Positions 45,567 through 54,900 of a stretch of 64,000 nucleotides of DNA are shown one piece after another. Each line of letters opens with the position of its first letter. The stretch's first letter is position 1. The position numbers and the translations under genes were made by a program. The notes under the pieces are model-generated. The model did not search any database, was not told where the DNA came from, and saw only the letters and a program-made list of their open reading frames with translations. The DNA comes from Pseudoalteromonas sp. MMG007. Lineage in GTDB: Bacteria; Pseudomonadota; Gammaproteobacteria; Enterobacterales; Alteromonadaceae. The stretch lies in assembly GCF_018100985.1 (NCBI RefSeq), contig NZ_JAGJEI010000015.1, forward strand, positions 1-64,000, read 5' to 3'.

Positions 45567-46304
45567 TTAAAGCATTGATTTAACGGTAGATAAAAACTCA
45601 TCTTTATGAGAAATAAACGGCGCATGTGAGGCTTTATCTAACACCTCGTATTCAAAGTCAGCATTTAGTGCTGCCATTTTACTAATCGCTTTGTACGGCA
45701 CCAACGCATCTAACCGACCAAATATAGCTTTAATCGGCACAGAGCAATGTGCAAATAAGTCACGCAAGTCGTTATTTTGTAAAATATCTAAACCTGCACT
45801 CAATGCTTCACTTTTTGGTGCGCCGTACTGATTTAGTAATTGCTTAAGCTGCTTTATATCATCACGCGCCGACCCACTACCCATTGCTTGAATAGCTAAA
45901 AAGCGCTCTATTGTTTTTTCTCGATGGTTAACTAACTGCTCTTTAAACTGCGCCAATACATTTGCTTTTATTCCCGGCCAATTATCTGCCTCAGCAAAAA
46001 AAGGGGTTGAGGCAATTAAAATTACTTTTGATACTTTTTCTGGCCAATGCTTAGCAATATAAAGAGCAAATAAGCCACCTAACGACCACCCCATTAGAAT
46101 AGAGTCTGGCTTTAGTTGCTCACTTAAAAGTGCTGCCGCATCATGTAAAGTATAGGGCGTTGGGCAAGCTGCGCTATCACCAAACCCTGGTAAATCAAGA
46201 CTGCGTACATTTGCTGAATATAAAAACTCTAGCTCTGGCTTTATTAATTGCCAAACGCCTTGGTTCATTCCCCATCCGTGCAATAGCACTAACTCATTTT
46301 GCAT
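45567..46304 (-). CDS. bioH: Pimeloyl-ACP methyl ester carboxylesterase BioH
   Basis: An alpha/beta hydrolase of 245 residues from the ATG at 46304 (MQNELVLLHGWGMNQGVW), with AAAGG ten bases before. An earlier in-frame start would overlap comF. Motifs: oxyanion LLHGWGMN, nucleophile GWSLGG (Ser about 80), the Asp in FGRLDALVPY and His in DKASHAPFIS. It cleaves the methyl ester that caps pimeloyl-ACP, the last step before biotin ring assembly. It is divergent from comF as in related gammaproteobacteria. Confidence 0.93.
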   Translation of the reverse strand: MQNELVLLHGWGMNQGVWQLIKPELEFLYSANVRSLDLPGFGDSAACPTPYTLHDAAALLSEQLKPDSILMGWSLGGLFALYIAKHWPEKVSKVILIASTPFFAEADNWPGIKANVLAQFKEQLVNHREKTIERFLAIQAMGSGSARDDIKQLKQLLNQYGAPKSEALSAGLDILQNNDLRDLFAHCSVPIKAIFGRLDALVPYKAISKMAALNADFEYEVLDKASHAPFISHKDEFLSTVKSML

Positions 46305-46378
46305 ATTTACCAAACCTTTACCAAACTTAGGCTCATCATAGCGTTTAAAAAGGCGATTGCAATGCGAAGGTTGTATCA

Positions 46379-47056
46379 ATGAAACAGGCGGTTTTAAATT
46401 GGTTATTTCCTTCATACTGCATGCAATGCCAAAGCCCTATTACTACTAATTTAGGGTTATGTAGTTTTTGCCTTGAAGACTTACCATTATTTGATTTTAC
46501 AGCGCATAAAAATTTACTGCACCGACCTGATATTGTTGACATGTTTCCTAACTGTGAATTTGATACGTTATTTGCTTGTGCATTTTATCAAGCACCTTTT
46601 GAGCTCTGGCTTAAACAGCTTAAATTTAATAACCAAATTCATTATAAAAAGGCATTACAGCAAGTCATTGAAAAACAGCTTACGCAGTTTTTTGAGCAAA
46701 GCCCTACTCTGCCAGACTTCTTTATTATTTTACCGTTGCATAAAAGTCGATTTGTTACGCGTGGTTTTAATCAAGTAAGCCAAGTGTGGCGACCTTTATT
46801 AATTAAAGTTGCACCTTTAAATAACAGCCTTATTCGCAATAAAAAAACGCAAGCGCAATCTGAACTTTCAAAAGCTAAGCGAGTTAAAAATTTAAAAAAT
46901 GCCTTTATTTGTACACAGGATATGAGCGGTAAAACAATTGCTATTATTGATGATGTGATGACAACAGGCGCTACACTTAATGCTGCTACACAAGCTTTAA
47001 AACAAGCGGGCGCTAAACATGTGTGGGCATTTACCACCTGTTTAACGCCGCTTTAA
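46379..47056 (+). CDS. comF: ComF family phosphoribosyltransferase-like protein
   Basis: Protein of 225 residues. The N-terminal zinc-finger pairs (CMQC, and CSFC near 30) are followed by a PRTase domain with the PRPP motif IAIIDDVMTTGATLNAATQALKQAGA (about 180-205). ComF/GntX proteins support DNA uptake and use of DNA as nutrient. GAAGG lies eight bases before the ATG. It is divergent from bioH. In E. coli nfuA follows; here a 7-kb minus-strand block lies between. Confidence 0.93.
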   Translation: MKQAVLNWLFPSYCMQCQSPITTNLGLCSFCLEDLPLFDFTAHKNLLHRPDIVDMFPNCEFDTLFACAFYQAPFELWLKQLKFNNQIHYKKALQQVIEKQLTQFFEQSPTLPDFFIILPLHKSRFVTRGFNQVSQVWRPLLIKVAPLNNSLIRNKKTQAQSELSKAKRVKNLKNAFICTQDMSGKTIAIIDDVMTTGATLNAATQALKQAGAKHVWAFTTCLTPL

Positions 47057-47065
47057 TTATTTCAT

Positions 47066-49186
47066 TTAAAAACGAGCTCTTACGCCTAAACTAACTGAGC
47101 GTCCCGGTAAAGGGGCTTCGTCTTTTAAGTACGATGAATGCACACGCCCTTCTTGATCAGTTAAGTTATCGCCTTTTATATAAATGGTCATATCTACATC
47201 GCCTAAATCTAGGTAATAATTAGCTGAGGCCGATAGCATGGTATAACCCTTTGTTGAAGTTTCGTTATCCGCTATTTTGTCTTGTTTAGCATTACGAATA
47301 ACTTCGACTTCGGTGTGCCAATTTCCATATTCATAATGTACTGACGAGCCAACTCTCATTGGTGGTATTCTTGGTACATTACCGCCTGAGTCTAATTTAG
47401 CGCGCGTATAATCGGTAAACACTTCTAAGCGCCAATCATCGTTTAAATGCCAATCTACCTGCGCTTCATATCCATATAAACGAGCGTCTTGCTGTGCAAA
47501 CAACACGACAGGCAAACCATCAGCTTCGTCGTCAGGTTCACCTGAAACAGCCACTTGGTTTTCGTAATCGGCTGAGGAAATAAAAGCACCATCACTGATA
47601 ACTAAATCTGTGAAGCTTTCAAAAACATAGTCACTAATATCGTTATTAAAAACGCTAACGTTAGCGTTCCATGTATCACCAGTATATCTATATGTAAGGT
47701 CTAAATTATTTGAAACCTCTTTATCCATACTGTCATTAGATTGAACAACACTATATTGGCCCGCGTTGTTACTAAGCTCAAATCCTCCGCCAACTTCGTA
47801 AGTACCAGAGCCAATATGAGGCCCATATGCATATATTTCTGAAGCTGAAGGTGCACGCTGTGAATATGCGTAATTAAAAGCTAATGAGTGTCTATCATTG
47901 ATACTCCATACAACACCAGCAGAACCTGAAACCGCGTCATAATCTTTATCGTCAAACGAAACTGAGTTAGACGAACTAAGGGCTGTAAAAAAGTCATTGT
48001 CTACATTATGTGTTGACTGCTCAACACGAGTACCTACTTGCCACAATAGCGAGCCTACTTTTTTCTCCTCCATTAAAAATGCAGCAATGCTGTCTGTTTT
48101 GGTTGGAGGCGTAAATGCTTCTTCGCCAATCGCTTCAAAATCGCTATGGTTATAATGTAAGCCCGCAATCCCTTTCCAACCATAAACAGGTGCATGCTCA
48201 GCCCACAACCTTGACTCTATACTTTCGTTTTTAAAAGTTGTGCCAATTTCGGCCCCTTCAATTTCAGAGTGCTCGTAATCGGTATAAGCATTTTGCCAAT
48301 GCACTGCTTGTATAAAGCCATCTAAATTATTCCAATCCACTACGCCTTGATAGCGATCTTGGTTGAGCTTTATAAATACGCCCTCTTCACCCGGTAAGCC
48401 ATAGTCAGAGTCCATATGCCCATACGAAAAAGCAACGCGCATATCGTCAGTTATCCAGCCTGCGCCTAGGTTATAGCCACTTGCGTCAATATCTGAGTTT
48501 GCAAGTGTAGTACTTCCACCGTCTTCATCAATATCTGCTGGTACAGGGATTTTGTAATCATCGGTTTTACGGGTATACCCATCAATATGAAAAGCAAAAT
48601 CGCCGGAACCTGCGTTTAAATCTGTTGAAAGGGTTTTAGCATCTGCAACATTATCGTACTGCGCAAATACTTCACCACTTACGCCTTCTTGCCTTTGCGC
48701 GGGCAGGCGGTTATCAACCACATTTACTACTCCGCCAATAGCACCACTGCCGTATAAAAGCGTAGCTGGACCTCTTAAAACCTCAATTTGGGTGGCTGTA
48801 GATGTTTCGGTTGAAACCTGATGATCTGGCCCTACACGCGATGCATCTGATGCGCCTAAACCATTTTGAACCACTTTAATTCTTGGGCCATCTAAGCCTC
48901 TAATAATAGGGCTACTTGCCACAGGTCCGTAATAAGAGCTGTGTACCCCGGGTACACTTTTTAATGTATCGCCTAACGTTGCAGCTTGATTTTGATCTAA
49001 CTCTTCGCCACTTAAAATTGTTACAGGGGTGCTTGACTCAAGCACCGTACGCTTTATTGGCGACGCTGTAATTAAGACTCTTTCAATGTCTGTTTCGTCT
49101 TTTTGAAGGTTTTTTTCATCGGCATACGCCGAGCTACTCATTGCTGCTAATAAAGCGATTACTAAAGGTGAATAGTTACTTTTCAT
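47066..49186 (-). CDS. TonB-dependent receptor, ZnuD-like
   Basis: Outer-membrane receptor of 706 residues from the ATG at 49186 (MKSNYSPLVIALLAAMSSSAYA signal). The plug contains TPVTILSGEELDQNQAATLGDTLKSVPGVHSSYYGPVASSPIIRGLDGPRIKVVQNG and LRGPATLLYGSGAIGGVVNVVDNRLP. These phrases are typical of the Neisseria ZnuD zinc-receptor family. A 22-strand barrel follows and ends SLGVRARF with a terminal Phe. It lies downstream of a zinc-chaperone-like gene and a Zur-like palindrome, which supports zinc uptake. Confidence 0.88.
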   Translation of the reverse strand: MKSNYSPLVIALLAAMSSSAYADEKNLQKDETDIERVLITASPIKRTVLESSTPVTILSGEELDQNQAATLGDTLKSVPGVHSSYYGPVASSPIIRGLDGPRIKVVQNGLGASDASRVGPDHQVSTETSTATQIEVLRGPATLLYGSGAIGGVVNVVDNRLPAQRQEGVSGEVFAQYDNVADAKTLSTDLNAGSGDFAFHIDGYTRKTDDYKIPVPADIDEDGGSTTLANSDIDASGYNLGAGWITDDMRVAFSYGHMDSDYGLPGEEGVFIKLNQDRYQGVVDWNNLDGFIQAVHWQNAYTDYEHSEIEGAEIGTTFKNESIESRLWAEHAPVYGWKGIAGLHYNHSDFEAIGEEAFTPPTKTDSIAAFLMEEKKVGSLLWQVGTRVEQSTHNVDNDFFTALSSSNSVSFDDKDYDAVSGSAGVVWSINDRHSLAFNYAYSQRAPSASEIYAYGPHIGSGTYEVGGGFELSNNAGQYSVVQSNDSMDKEVSNNLDLTYRYTGDTWNANVSVFNNDISDYVFESFTDLVISDGAFISSADYENQVAVSGEPDDEADGLPVVLFAQQDARLYGYEAQVDWHLNDDWRLEVFTDYTRAKLDSGGNVPRIPPMRVGSSVHYEYGNWHTEVEVIRNAKQDKIADNETSTKGYTMLSASANYYLDLGDVDMTIYIKGDNLTDQEGRVHSSYLKDEAPLPGRSVSLGVRARF

Positions 49187-49261
49187 TTTGTTATCTCTAA
49201 AGTACACAATAAAACACACTCGTTATTATTAAGAGTGCTAAGGATGTTTTAACTGATGAAC

Positions 49262-49383
49262 TTAACCAGATCTCTGAATCATAAATTTATTTCGCGCGCT
49301 GAAAATCTCTCGCTAGCAAAATAATTTAAATATCAACACAACTTTAATTGGTTAGAAAGCCACTTAATTAGAGATCTGGTTAA
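49262..49383. repeat. Long-range inverted repeat, 14-bp arms 94 bases apart
   Basis: TTAACCAGATCTCT at 49262-49275 and its exact reverse complement at 49370-49383; with one mismatch the arms extend to 17 bases. The unit spans the gap between the small zinc-chaperone-like gene (its stop lies in the right arm) and the TonB receptor. It could be a tiny miniature inverted-repeat element or a large hairpin in the mRNA. No target-site duplication is evident. Confidence 0.7.
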
Positions 49384-49685
49384 TTTAAGATAACAATTGG
49401 AGGGTCTCTGTTTCCTGCAATAGCCACAAATTCACTGTAAAAGTGCTGGCTACTAAATTGTATTGCAGAAAAATAATCTGTGCTTAGCGCAAACAGGCTT
49501 ACTTTGGCAGGTATAGAATGTTCTAAATCAAGGGAGCTTAAGCACAGCTCACATTCTTGCTCAGTTTTTAAGGCATGTGCAGTATCGTGCCATACAGAAA
49601 AAACACTGAACAACAAAAAAAACACCGCACTGTAGTTTAATAATGCTTTGTGGTTTCTAAGTGAATGTAAAACAGATGCTTGCAT
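49380..49685 (-). CDS. Zinc-chaperone-like small protein
   Basis: Protein of 101 residues with an uncleaved or signal-type hydrophobic segment (LLNYSAVFFLLFSVFSVW, 16-33), then HDTAHALKTEQECELCLSSLDLEH. The His and paired Cys (H, H, CxxC, H) suggest metal binding. Similar small proteins in marine gammaproteobacteria are labelled ABC-type zinc uptake system zinc chaperone (DUF2946-like). It directly precedes the ZnuD-like receptor and follows the Zur-like box. No clear ribosome site is seen, so the transcript may be leaderless. Confidence 0.75.
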   Translation of the reverse strand: MQASVLHSLRNHKALLNYSAVFFLLFSVFSVWHDTAHALKTEQECELCLSSLDLEHSIPAKVSLFALSTDYFSAIQFSSQHFYSEFVAIAGNRDPPIVILN

Positions 49686-49689
49686 AATA

Positions 49690-49702
49690 GATATACTATA
49701 AC
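49690..49702 (-). promoter_or_regulatory. Zur-box-like palindrome
   Basis: On the minus strand GTTATAGTATATC matches 12 of 13 positions of the core GTTATANTATAAC used by Zur in gammaproteobacteria. It lies four to seventeen bases before the start codon of the zinc-chaperone-like gene, where it would overlap the promoter or ribosome site. It is a candidate only. Confidence 0.5.
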
Positions 49703-49752
49703 GTTACCATAAGGTGTGTCGATAGAATAATTGATTATTTATACGCATAATA

Positions 49753-49791
49753 AACCTGTTAAGTATTATAAATATAAGCACTTAATAGGTT
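49753..49791 (-). terminator. Terminator of phoX
   Basis: On the minus strand AACCTATTAAGT and ACTTAACAGGTT pair over 12 positions (one mismatched position) with a 15-base loop, followed by TTATTATG. It lies seven bases after the phoX stop. Confidence 0.6.
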
Positions 49792-49797
49792 ACATGG

Positions 49798-51165
49798 CTA
49801 TGCTTTAAAGCGAGCCCAAGGGCCAGTAATGGCGAGCGTTTTAGTTGGCGAGTATACATTTACAAATAAAGTAGCCCCGTCCGGTGAAAAACAAGCGCCG
49901 GCAAGTTCTGTTTGCTCAGCTAAGCGCGCAAACGTATAAACTTCTCCGGAAGGTGTAACACCCCGTAAATGGTTATCTACTACATCTGTATATTGGTCTT
50001 CACAAACAATAAGATGACCATTAGGTGCAACAGTTAAATTATCACCAAAGTTAAATAACGACTCGTCTTCGCTTTCTACAAATAATTCTATTTTACCTGG
50101 TGAAGAGCTTTCATTATCAGCGCCTTCAAATTCCGATGGCTGATATTTCATTACTTGGCCTAGCTGCTTTTTACCGCCGTTAGTGCAACAAAAATAAAGC
50201 TCGTTATTGCCCCAGTGTATACCTTCTCCACGGGCAAACAGTGCCGCCCCTTGTTTATGACCTCTTATTCTTAAATCATCTTTTGGGCTCTGTGGATCAT
50301 CTAAGTCAATCCACTCAACTTCCATTTGTGTGTGTTTAAGCATTGCAGTTTCACTCCAATTTCGGGTATCAAATTGAGCGTGTTTTTTAATAACCATAGC
50401 CTGCAACTGGCCACCTTTATTAAGTTTGCCATATTCATTAGGAATAAAACGATAAAATAAACTATCCCCCCTATCCTCAGTAAGATAAACAATGCCTGTA
50501 CGTGGATCGATTGCAGCGGCTTCATGATTAAATCGGCCCATTGCAACAAGTGGTTCTGGTTTTACCAAACCTTTTGCCGTAGCAGGTACTTCAAATATAT
50601 AACCGTGAGATTTGCCTAATCCATCGGCCTGACTAGCGACTGTTTCTTCGCAAGTAAGCCAACTCCCCCATGGCGTAATACCACCAGAGCAATTGCGTAT
50701 TGTTCCACATAAGGATAAATATTCTTGCTCTTTTTTGTGCTCTTTCATATTGTAAATTATATGGCTTGTGCCGCCAGGTAACGCCACGCCATCTTCAAAT
50801 TCATCATACGCTAACGGTGTTTTATGCGACTGAATACTAGTGGCTGCGTGCTTAATATTTTTAGGGGAAAGTTCGTGGTTACGAACTAACGCGACAGTGT
50901 CTTCGTCAAGTGCTATACAGCCCATGCCGTCGGCTTTATCCGGCACATCTAAGCCATCATCCATAGTATCGCCCAATTGAGAAATAACCTTGTAGCTAAA
51001 ACCAGCAGGTAAATCGAGTAGTTTTTTTGTATCAGGAATTAAACCACCGTATGCATATACGCTATCTGCTAAGTTAGCTAAAGTAACTTTACCAAATGCG
51101 CTTTTAGAAAGGCCGATAAATGCAAGCGTACCTGCACTCAAAAGAAACTGTCTTCTGGAAACCAT
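49798..51165 (-). CDS. phoX: PhoX-family alkaline phosphatase (DUF839), Tat-exported
   Basis: Protein of 455 residues with the Tat signal MVSRRQFLLSAGTLAFIGLS. Family features: the conserved VALVRNHE, GGTSHIIYNM, NCSGGITPWGSWLTCEE, GRFNHEAAAIDPRTGIVYLTEDRGDSLFYRF, and DNLTVAPNGHLIVCEDQY. PhoX enzymes use calcium and iron to free phosphate from esters, complementing PhoD and PhoA in marine bacteria. Here it is inserted between the zinc and M14 genes. A clear Pho box is not evident upstream. Confidence 0.9.
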   Translation of the reverse strand: MVSRRQFLLSAGTLAFIGLSKSAFGKVTLANLADSVYAYGGLIPDTKKLLDLPAGFSYKVISQLGDTMDDGLDVPDKADGMGCIALDEDTVALVRNHELSPKNIKHAATSIQSHKTPLAYDEFEDGVALPGGTSHIIYNMKEHKKEQEYLSLCGTIRNCSGGITPWGSWLTCEETVASQADGLGKSHGYIFEVPATAKGLVKPEPLVAMGRFNHEAAAIDPRTGIVYLTEDRGDSLFYRFIPNEYGKLNKGGQLQAMVIKKHAQFDTRNWSETAMLKHTQMEVEWIDLDDPQSPKDDLRIRGHKQGAALFARGEGIHWGNNELYFCCTNGGKKQLGQVMKYQPSEFEGADNESSSPGKIELFVESEDESLFNFGDNLTVAPNGHLIVCEDQYTDVVDNHLRGVTPSGEVYTFARLAEQTELAGACFSPDGATLFVNVYSPTKTLAITGPWARFKA

Positions 51166-51302
51166 AATTAAACCTATAGCGATAATGCTTTTAAAAGAGG
51201 GTAGATAGTAAATTAAAATGACGAACTAAAATGCGTCTGCATTGTAAATTCATAGAAATGTCATATTTAAAACTAACCACAAATGTATAAAACTCTGTGG
51301 CT

Positions 51303-51329
51303 TAAAACAGGCCTTAGCAGCCTGTTTTA
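51303..51329 (-). terminator. Terminator of the M14 peptidase gene
   Basis: A 10-bp stem (TAAAACAGGC / GCCTGTTTTA) with a seven-base loop, 14 bases after the stop on the minus strand, followed by AAGCC. The T-tract is short but the arms are rich in A/T at the base. Confidence 0.7.
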
Positions 51330-51342
51330 AATATAAATAGTA

Positions 51343-53898
51343 TTAACCGCCATTTACTCTGAATGTATGGCCAAAAAACAAAGCGTTACTTAGTAAGCGA
51401 CTCGTACCATACCAATACCCTCTAAACACAGGGTTATCTGTCATGGCGATAACACTTCCTCGTCCGTACGAGTGAGCAATCATAGCTGCACCACCTGCAA
51501 TTTGATCCTCGTTTACCCCGTCAGTAAAGCCTGCTAGCAGCGGCTTTTCTGGATAAGTAAGAATATTTACAAACGGAGCATCTGACTTTTCTAATAACCA
51601 CGTACTGTTTTTAAACACGGGTAATGTATCGCGGTTAAGTGAAAACGTAAGTGGGTGTGTTGTATCAACCTGAGTATTAAAAATAGCACCAGCAATGCGC
51701 TGACGCCCTGCTAAATGATCTTTATCAGCGTAGTTTAACCCTTGCGTATTAAATGCACTCGCTACATCTTGACGCGATAAGTAGCTGGCTTTTAATAATT
51801 GCTGATCAGCTAAAAATTTAGCCCCGCCTTTGTGGCCCCAAATCACACCGCCTTTTCTTACCCAGCTTTTAATAGCCACTTTTTCGCTATCAGCCAGGCC
51901 AGAGTAATTACCATTAGTAAGTACAATGTGTGTGTAATTAGTTAAATCCAAGCTACTTAAACGCTGCATTTCAACAATCGTAGGCGCAACACCCACAAAA
52001 CGGTCAAGGTAGTACCATACTTCGCCAACTTCATACTGACTAACGCCTTTACCGCCTACAAGTAACACTTTAGGCTCTTCTAGTACCGCCATAGTGCGCG
52101 ACCCTAAATCAGCACCTTCACGTGTTAGGCCTGTTGTAATAGGCTTAATAGCAATGCCAAATTGAGTTTGGGCTTTATTTAATATAGCGACCCAATCACT
52201 GTTATTTTGCAGCCCAGCAGGTACGATAATACTGCCCGGTGAAAATTTTATTTCTCCCGAACGTGATTGAGCCGTTAAACCGCTTAGTGCAACACGTGCT
52301 TTAATACCTTGCTTTAAAAGACTGTTTAGCATTTTAGGCGCTAAGTAATCATCCCATGCAAAGCCAAATGCATATTCCTGTTTTAATGAAGCGAATGAAG
52401 GCTTTACAGCTTTTTGCCACTCAGTACTTGCCACTTCTAAGCCCCAGCTACTTTTTACCTGCGCAAACTCTAAATTAAACGCATGGGCAAGCGTCCAACC
52501 CGATACATCGTAAAACGTGTTATCAACAAAGTTTTTTTGTTCGCTAAAAATAGCTTTCACTAAACGAAATTGAGGCTGAGCCAATGGTACAAAATAACTA
52601 TTAGTAGAAAAGCTTTTACCGTTAGCTTTTAGCGACTTCGTAAGTGGGTAGGCGTTTATTTGATGCTGCTTTAATAGATTTAAAAATAACTTAATGCGCG
52701 TGCTGTCTTTAGCACCTTCCACTACGTAACCTTCAAAACTTTCATCCTTTGCTAAATCAATTGCTTGATTGTAAAACTTAGCTTGGTAGTTTAATAAAGC
52801 CTCGCGATTATCAACAGCGGCCTCAAAAGTAGATAAACTTGTTAAAAGCTGATTTTTTATTGTAAAAGGAAATGTAAGCGTGCCGTTTATGGTTTCTTGT
52901 ACGTGGCCGCGCGAGCTGGCTTGTTCGAATAAAATACCGACTCCGCCGTTAACATCGGGATAAGTTGAACCTTTACCGTAATAAAAATCGTCAAAGCTTT
53001 CTTCTGTAAAATACAGCGCGTTATTTTCATCAAGGGTTTTTGCGTGATAGTTAGCAATTGCTTTGGTGAGTGTTACGTTTTCATCTGGGGTAATTGGGTG
53101 CTTGCGACTCGCTATACCAGGTTGAAAAAAGTAGCTGCTGTTTGGTCCCATTTCATGAAAATCAGTTAAAACATTTGGCTTCCACTGATGAAATTTAGCA
53201 ATACGTGCGCGTGATTCTGGATGTTGTAGTAATAGCCAATCACGGTTTAGATCAAACCAGTAATGGTTAGTACGGCTACTTGGCCAACTCTCAACATGTT
53301 CACGGGTTTGAGGATCGCTCGATAAGTTCATACCGCGATTACTATTAGCCCAATTAGCAAATCGCGCTAAGCCGTCGGGGTTAAGCGAAGGGTCGAGTAA
53401 AATAACAGTGTTATTTAGTAACTCTTCTATTTCAGCACCTTGTGCGGCAGCTAAATAATAAGCCACCAGCAAAGCGGCATTGCTACCTGACGACTCGTTA
53501 CCATGCACGCTATAACCCATCCAAACAACCGCAGGCTGCTCTGCACTGCTTTTAGTTTTATCGTTATTTGATAAGCGTGCTAAGTGGGTTTGTCTAATTT
53601 GCTCTAAATTGGCCAGTTTTTCAGGCGTGCTAATACTCAGCATCATTAAAGGGCGTTGCTCATGCGTACGCCCTATTACTTCAAAGCTTATTCTATCGCT
53701 TTTATCGGCAAGTATTTCCATGTAGCGCACGAGTTGGTCGTGCCTTACATGCCATTCACCCACTTCGTAGCCAAGCACTTGCTCGGGCGTGGGAATACTT
53801 TTATCAAATTCTATATCTTGTTCAAAATAATACGAAAGTGGTTTTGCCATACTTGAAAAGCTAAGCATTGCCACCATTATAGTTACTATCCAGCGCAT
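51343..53898 (-). CDS. M14-family zinc carboxypeptidase with C-terminal domain
   Basis: Exported protein of 851 residues from the ATG at 53898 (signal MRWIVTIMVAMLSFSSMA). The longer frame has no support. The zinc triad is visible: VHGNESSGSNAALLVAYYL (His/Glu, about 128) and the third His in DFHEMGPNSSYFFQPG (about 248); the catalytic Glu is in GVGILFEQASSRG (about 327). The second half (about 480 on) is an alpha/beta domain with GGKGVSQYEVGEVWYYLD and HKGGAKFLAD, similar to a glutamine-amidotransferase-like fold. Its substrate is probably cell-wall or environmental peptides. Confidence 0.88.
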   Translation of the reverse strand: MRWIVTIMVAMLSFSSMAKPLSYYFEQDIEFDKSIPTPEQVLGYEVGEWHVRHDQLVRYMEILADKSDRISFEVIGRTHEQRPLMMLSISTPEKLANLEQIRQTHLARLSNNDKTKSSAEQPAVVWMGYSVHGNESSGSNAALLVAYYLAAAQGAEIEELLNNTVILLDPSLNPDGLARFANWANSNRGMNLSSDPQTREHVESWPSSRTNHYWFDLNRDWLLLQHPESRARIAKFHQWKPNVLTDFHEMGPNSSYFFQPGIASRKHPITPDENVTLTKAIANYHAKTLDENNALYFTEESFDDFYYGKGSTYPDVNGGVGILFEQASSRGHVQETINGTLTFPFTIKNQLLTSLSTFEAAVDNREALLNYQAKFYNQAIDLAKDESFEGYVVEGAKDSTRIKLFLNLLKQHQINAYPLTKSLKANGKSFSTNSYFVPLAQPQFRLVKAIFSEQKNFVDNTFYDVSGWTLAHAFNLEFAQVKSSWGLEVASTEWQKAVKPSFASLKQEYAFGFAWDDYLAPKMLNSLLKQGIKARVALSGLTAQSRSGEIKFSPGSIIVPAGLQNNSDWVAILNKAQTQFGIAIKPITTGLTREGADLGSRTMAVLEEPKVLLVGGKGVSQYEVGEVWYYLDRFVGVAPTIVEMQRLSSLDLTNYTHIVLTNGNYSGLADSEKVAIKSWVRKGGVIWGHKGGAKFLADQQLLKASYLSRQDVASAFNTQGLNYADKDHLAGRQRIAGAIFNTQVDTTHPLTFSLNRDTLPVFKNSTWLLEKSDAPFVNILTYPEKPLLAGFTDGVNEDQIAGGAAMIAHSYGRGSVIAMTDNPVFRGYWYGTSRLLSNALFFGHTFRVNGG

Positions 53899-54044
53899 AT
53901 AAATCACTCTAAAAATGTTTGTTATTTGCACGCTAGCATTGCTTAAAATAGATGCCAACTTTTTACGCTCAACACTAGCCGCAACACGATGAGCGGAGTA
54001 TGATATGCAGTATCCGAGTAATTTAGTCAAGTATAGACGGTTTT

Positions 54045-54620
54045 ATGATTTCAATTTCCGAAACAGCACAAGCGCATTTTGCTAAACTTTTAGCAGATCA
54101 ATCACAGCAAACCAACATTCGTGTGTTTGTTGTAAATCCTGGTACATCACAAGCGGAGTGTGGTGTTTCTTATTGTCCAGAAGACGCTGTTGAAGACAGT
54201 GACATTCGCTTAAACTTTAATGGTTTTGATGCCGTTGTAGACACAGAAAGTGCACCATTTTTAGAAGAAGCTGAAATTGATTTTGTTACCGACAAAATGG
54301 GCACTCAGTTAACACTAAAAGCACCCAATGCTAAAGCACGTAAAATTGGCGAAGACGCTACATTAAACGAGCGCGTACAACACATGCTTGAAACAGAAGT
54401 AAACCCACAACTTGCTAACCATGGTGGTCAAGTAAGCCTTGTAGAAGTAACAGCTGAAGGTATTGCTGTACTTCAATTTGGTGGTGGTTGTAATGGGTGT
54501 TCTATGATCGATGTAACACTTAAAGAAGGCATCGAAAAAGAGATGATAGCTAAGTTTGAAGAAATCACTGGTGTTGCCGATATTACAGAGCACCAAGCAG
54601 GCGATCACTCTTACTATTAA
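54045..54620 (+). CDS. nfuA: Fe-S biogenesis protein NfuA
   Basis: Protein of 191 residues (E. coli 191). The N-terminal degenerate A-type domain ([15 protein letters not shown]; the three Cys of functional A-type carriers are missing) is followed by the Nfu domain with [19 protein letters not shown], where the CxxC binds a 4Fe-4S cluster between two subunits. It delivers clusters under stress and iron limitation. In E. coli it directly follows gntX/comF; here it is separated by a 7-kb block. Confidence 0.97.
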   Translation: MISISETAQAHFAKLLADQSQQTNIRVFVVNPGTSQAECGVSYCPEDAVEDSDIRLNFNGFDAVVDTESAPFLEEAEIDFVTDKMGTQLTLKAPNAKARKIGEDATLNERVQHMLETEVNPQLANHGGQVSLVEVTAEGIAVLQFGGGCNGCSMIDVTLKEGIEKEMIAKFEEITGVADITEHQAGDHSYY

Positions 54621-54629
54621 GCATTATTG

Positions 54630-54899
54630 ATGCTAAAGCAGCTTATTTATCGCTTGGGAAGCAATCCTAAGCTGAGCTTAAAGCGCTTTTTTCGCGGCTT
54701 AGCACTGTTTGTGCTAGCCGTGATTTTCATATCTATTGGGTACTACACCCACTTCAGTTTACAAATTATCGGCATTGTTATTTTAATCCCTGCACTTTTT
54801 TTTGCTGCTTGGGGCTATAGCGGTATTTTTGCCAATCGCTTTTCTCAGGTTTTAAAAGATATGGGGCCTAAAAATCACGACCCTGATCTGTGGAAGTAA
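54630..54899 (+). CDS. Small inner-membrane protein of unknown function
   Basis: Protein of 89 residues from the ATG at 54630, nine bases after nfuA. Basic N-terminus (LKQLIYRLGSNPKLSLKRFFRG), two membrane helices (LALFVLAVIFISIGYYTHF and IIGIVILIPALFFAAWGYSGIF) and a hydrophilic tail NRFSQVLKDMGPKNHDPDLW. It resembles small proteins placed next to nfuA in other gammaproteobacteria, but I do not know its role. Confidence 0.75.
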   Translation: MLKQLIYRLGSNPKLSLKRFFRGLALFVLAVIFISIGYYTHFSLQIIGIVILIPALFFAAWGYSGIFANRFSQVLKDMGPKNHDPDLWK

Positions 54900-54900
54900 C

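Noticed and set aside
51166..51302. Pho box before phoX
   Set aside because: Isolated TGTCAT-like words occur but no two half-sites with 11-base spacing in the correct orientation.
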